A stretch of DNA of 5,774 nucleotides from Betaproteobacteria bacterium (lineage in GTDB: Bacteria; Pseudomonadota; Gammaproteobacteria; Burkholderiales; SG8-41). Below the pieces are notes generated by a model that was not told where the DNA came from, ran no database searches, and was given only the letters and a program-made list of their open reading frames with translations. Made by a program: the position numbers and the translations under genes. Positions 5,683-5,774 of this stretch are shown one piece after another. Every line of letters starts with the position of its first letter. Within the stretch, counting starts at the first letter, position 1. The stretch is from contig JAIOOZ010000293.1 in NCBI GenBank assembly GCA_021414185.1, positions 1 to 5,774 of the forward strand, given 5' to 3'.

Positions 5683-5774
5683 GGCGCGGGAAGTGAGTTG
5701 AAATCAAGTTGTCCTGCATGAAGCATACTGCGTGCCGAAATTGCCGCAACCATTGCCGGCGGCGCGGTACATAA

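Noticed and set aside
5683..5774. A coding or promoter feature upstream of the NiCoT-like gene
   Set aside because: Short open stretches exist on both strands, but none gives a recognisable protein end, and the candidate -35/-10 pairs are poor or badly spaced.

Overview
The window looks like GC-rich chromosomal DNA from a proteobacterium, most likely a betaproteobacterium. Its first 111 bases end a Bug/TctC-type solute receptor, a family greatly expanded in Burkholderiales. The other recognisable genes are an E. coli-type glutathione reductase, a YibF-type glutathione S-transferase and MnmA. This placement rests on family resemblance only.

Layout: (1) 1-111 +, the C-terminus of a Bug/TctC receptor. 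(2) 146-1507 -, gor, glutathione reductase. (3) 1564-2337 -, a glutaredoxin fused to a DinB-like domain. Its reading frame is continuous only if an in-frame TGA at 2290-2292 is read as an amino acid. (4) 2338-2548, a divergent intergenic region with an extended -10 promoter and a possible 43-codon small ORF. (5) 2549-3160 +, a YibF-like glutathione S-transferase. (6) 3160-3247, a long purine/pyrimidine inverted repeat between convergent genes. (7) 3251-4348 -, mnmA. (8) 4349-4554, a divergent promoter region containing a perfect inverted repeat. (9) 4555-4851 +, an unrecognised 98-residue membrane protein. (10) 4864-5682 -, a short NiCoT-like nickel/cobalt permease. No gene can be supported in 5683-5774.

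The main finding is gene 3. Read from ATG at 2337, it begins MNDITEKFILFTQPG, then TGA, then SSCLRAKEFLSKKNIDF, and continues as an ordinary glutaredoxin and then a DinB-like domain to a TAA at 1564-1566. The TGA sits exactly where the nucleophilic cysteine of the glutaredoxin CxxC motif belongs, giving UxxC. Starting 16 nt past the TGA is a perfect 7-bp hairpin whose 3-nt loop (GUU) begins with G, 23 nt after the TGA. This matches the general layout of a bacterial SECIS element. I therefore annotate a probable selenocysteine-containing glutaredoxin-DinB fusion of 257 residues. An ordinary gene caller would probably truncate it to a GTG start at 2181 and lose the active site. The main alternative is a TGC/TGT to TGA nonsense mutation.

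The first part of the window reads as a glutathione/thiol-redox locus. The Sec-glutaredoxin fusion lies 56 bp upstream of gor on the same strand, so the two may be co-transcribed: GSH would reduce the glutaredoxin and Gor would regenerate GSH. A glutathione S-transferase diverges from the fusion gene's start. MnmA, the small membrane protein and the NiCoT-like permease appear functionally separate.
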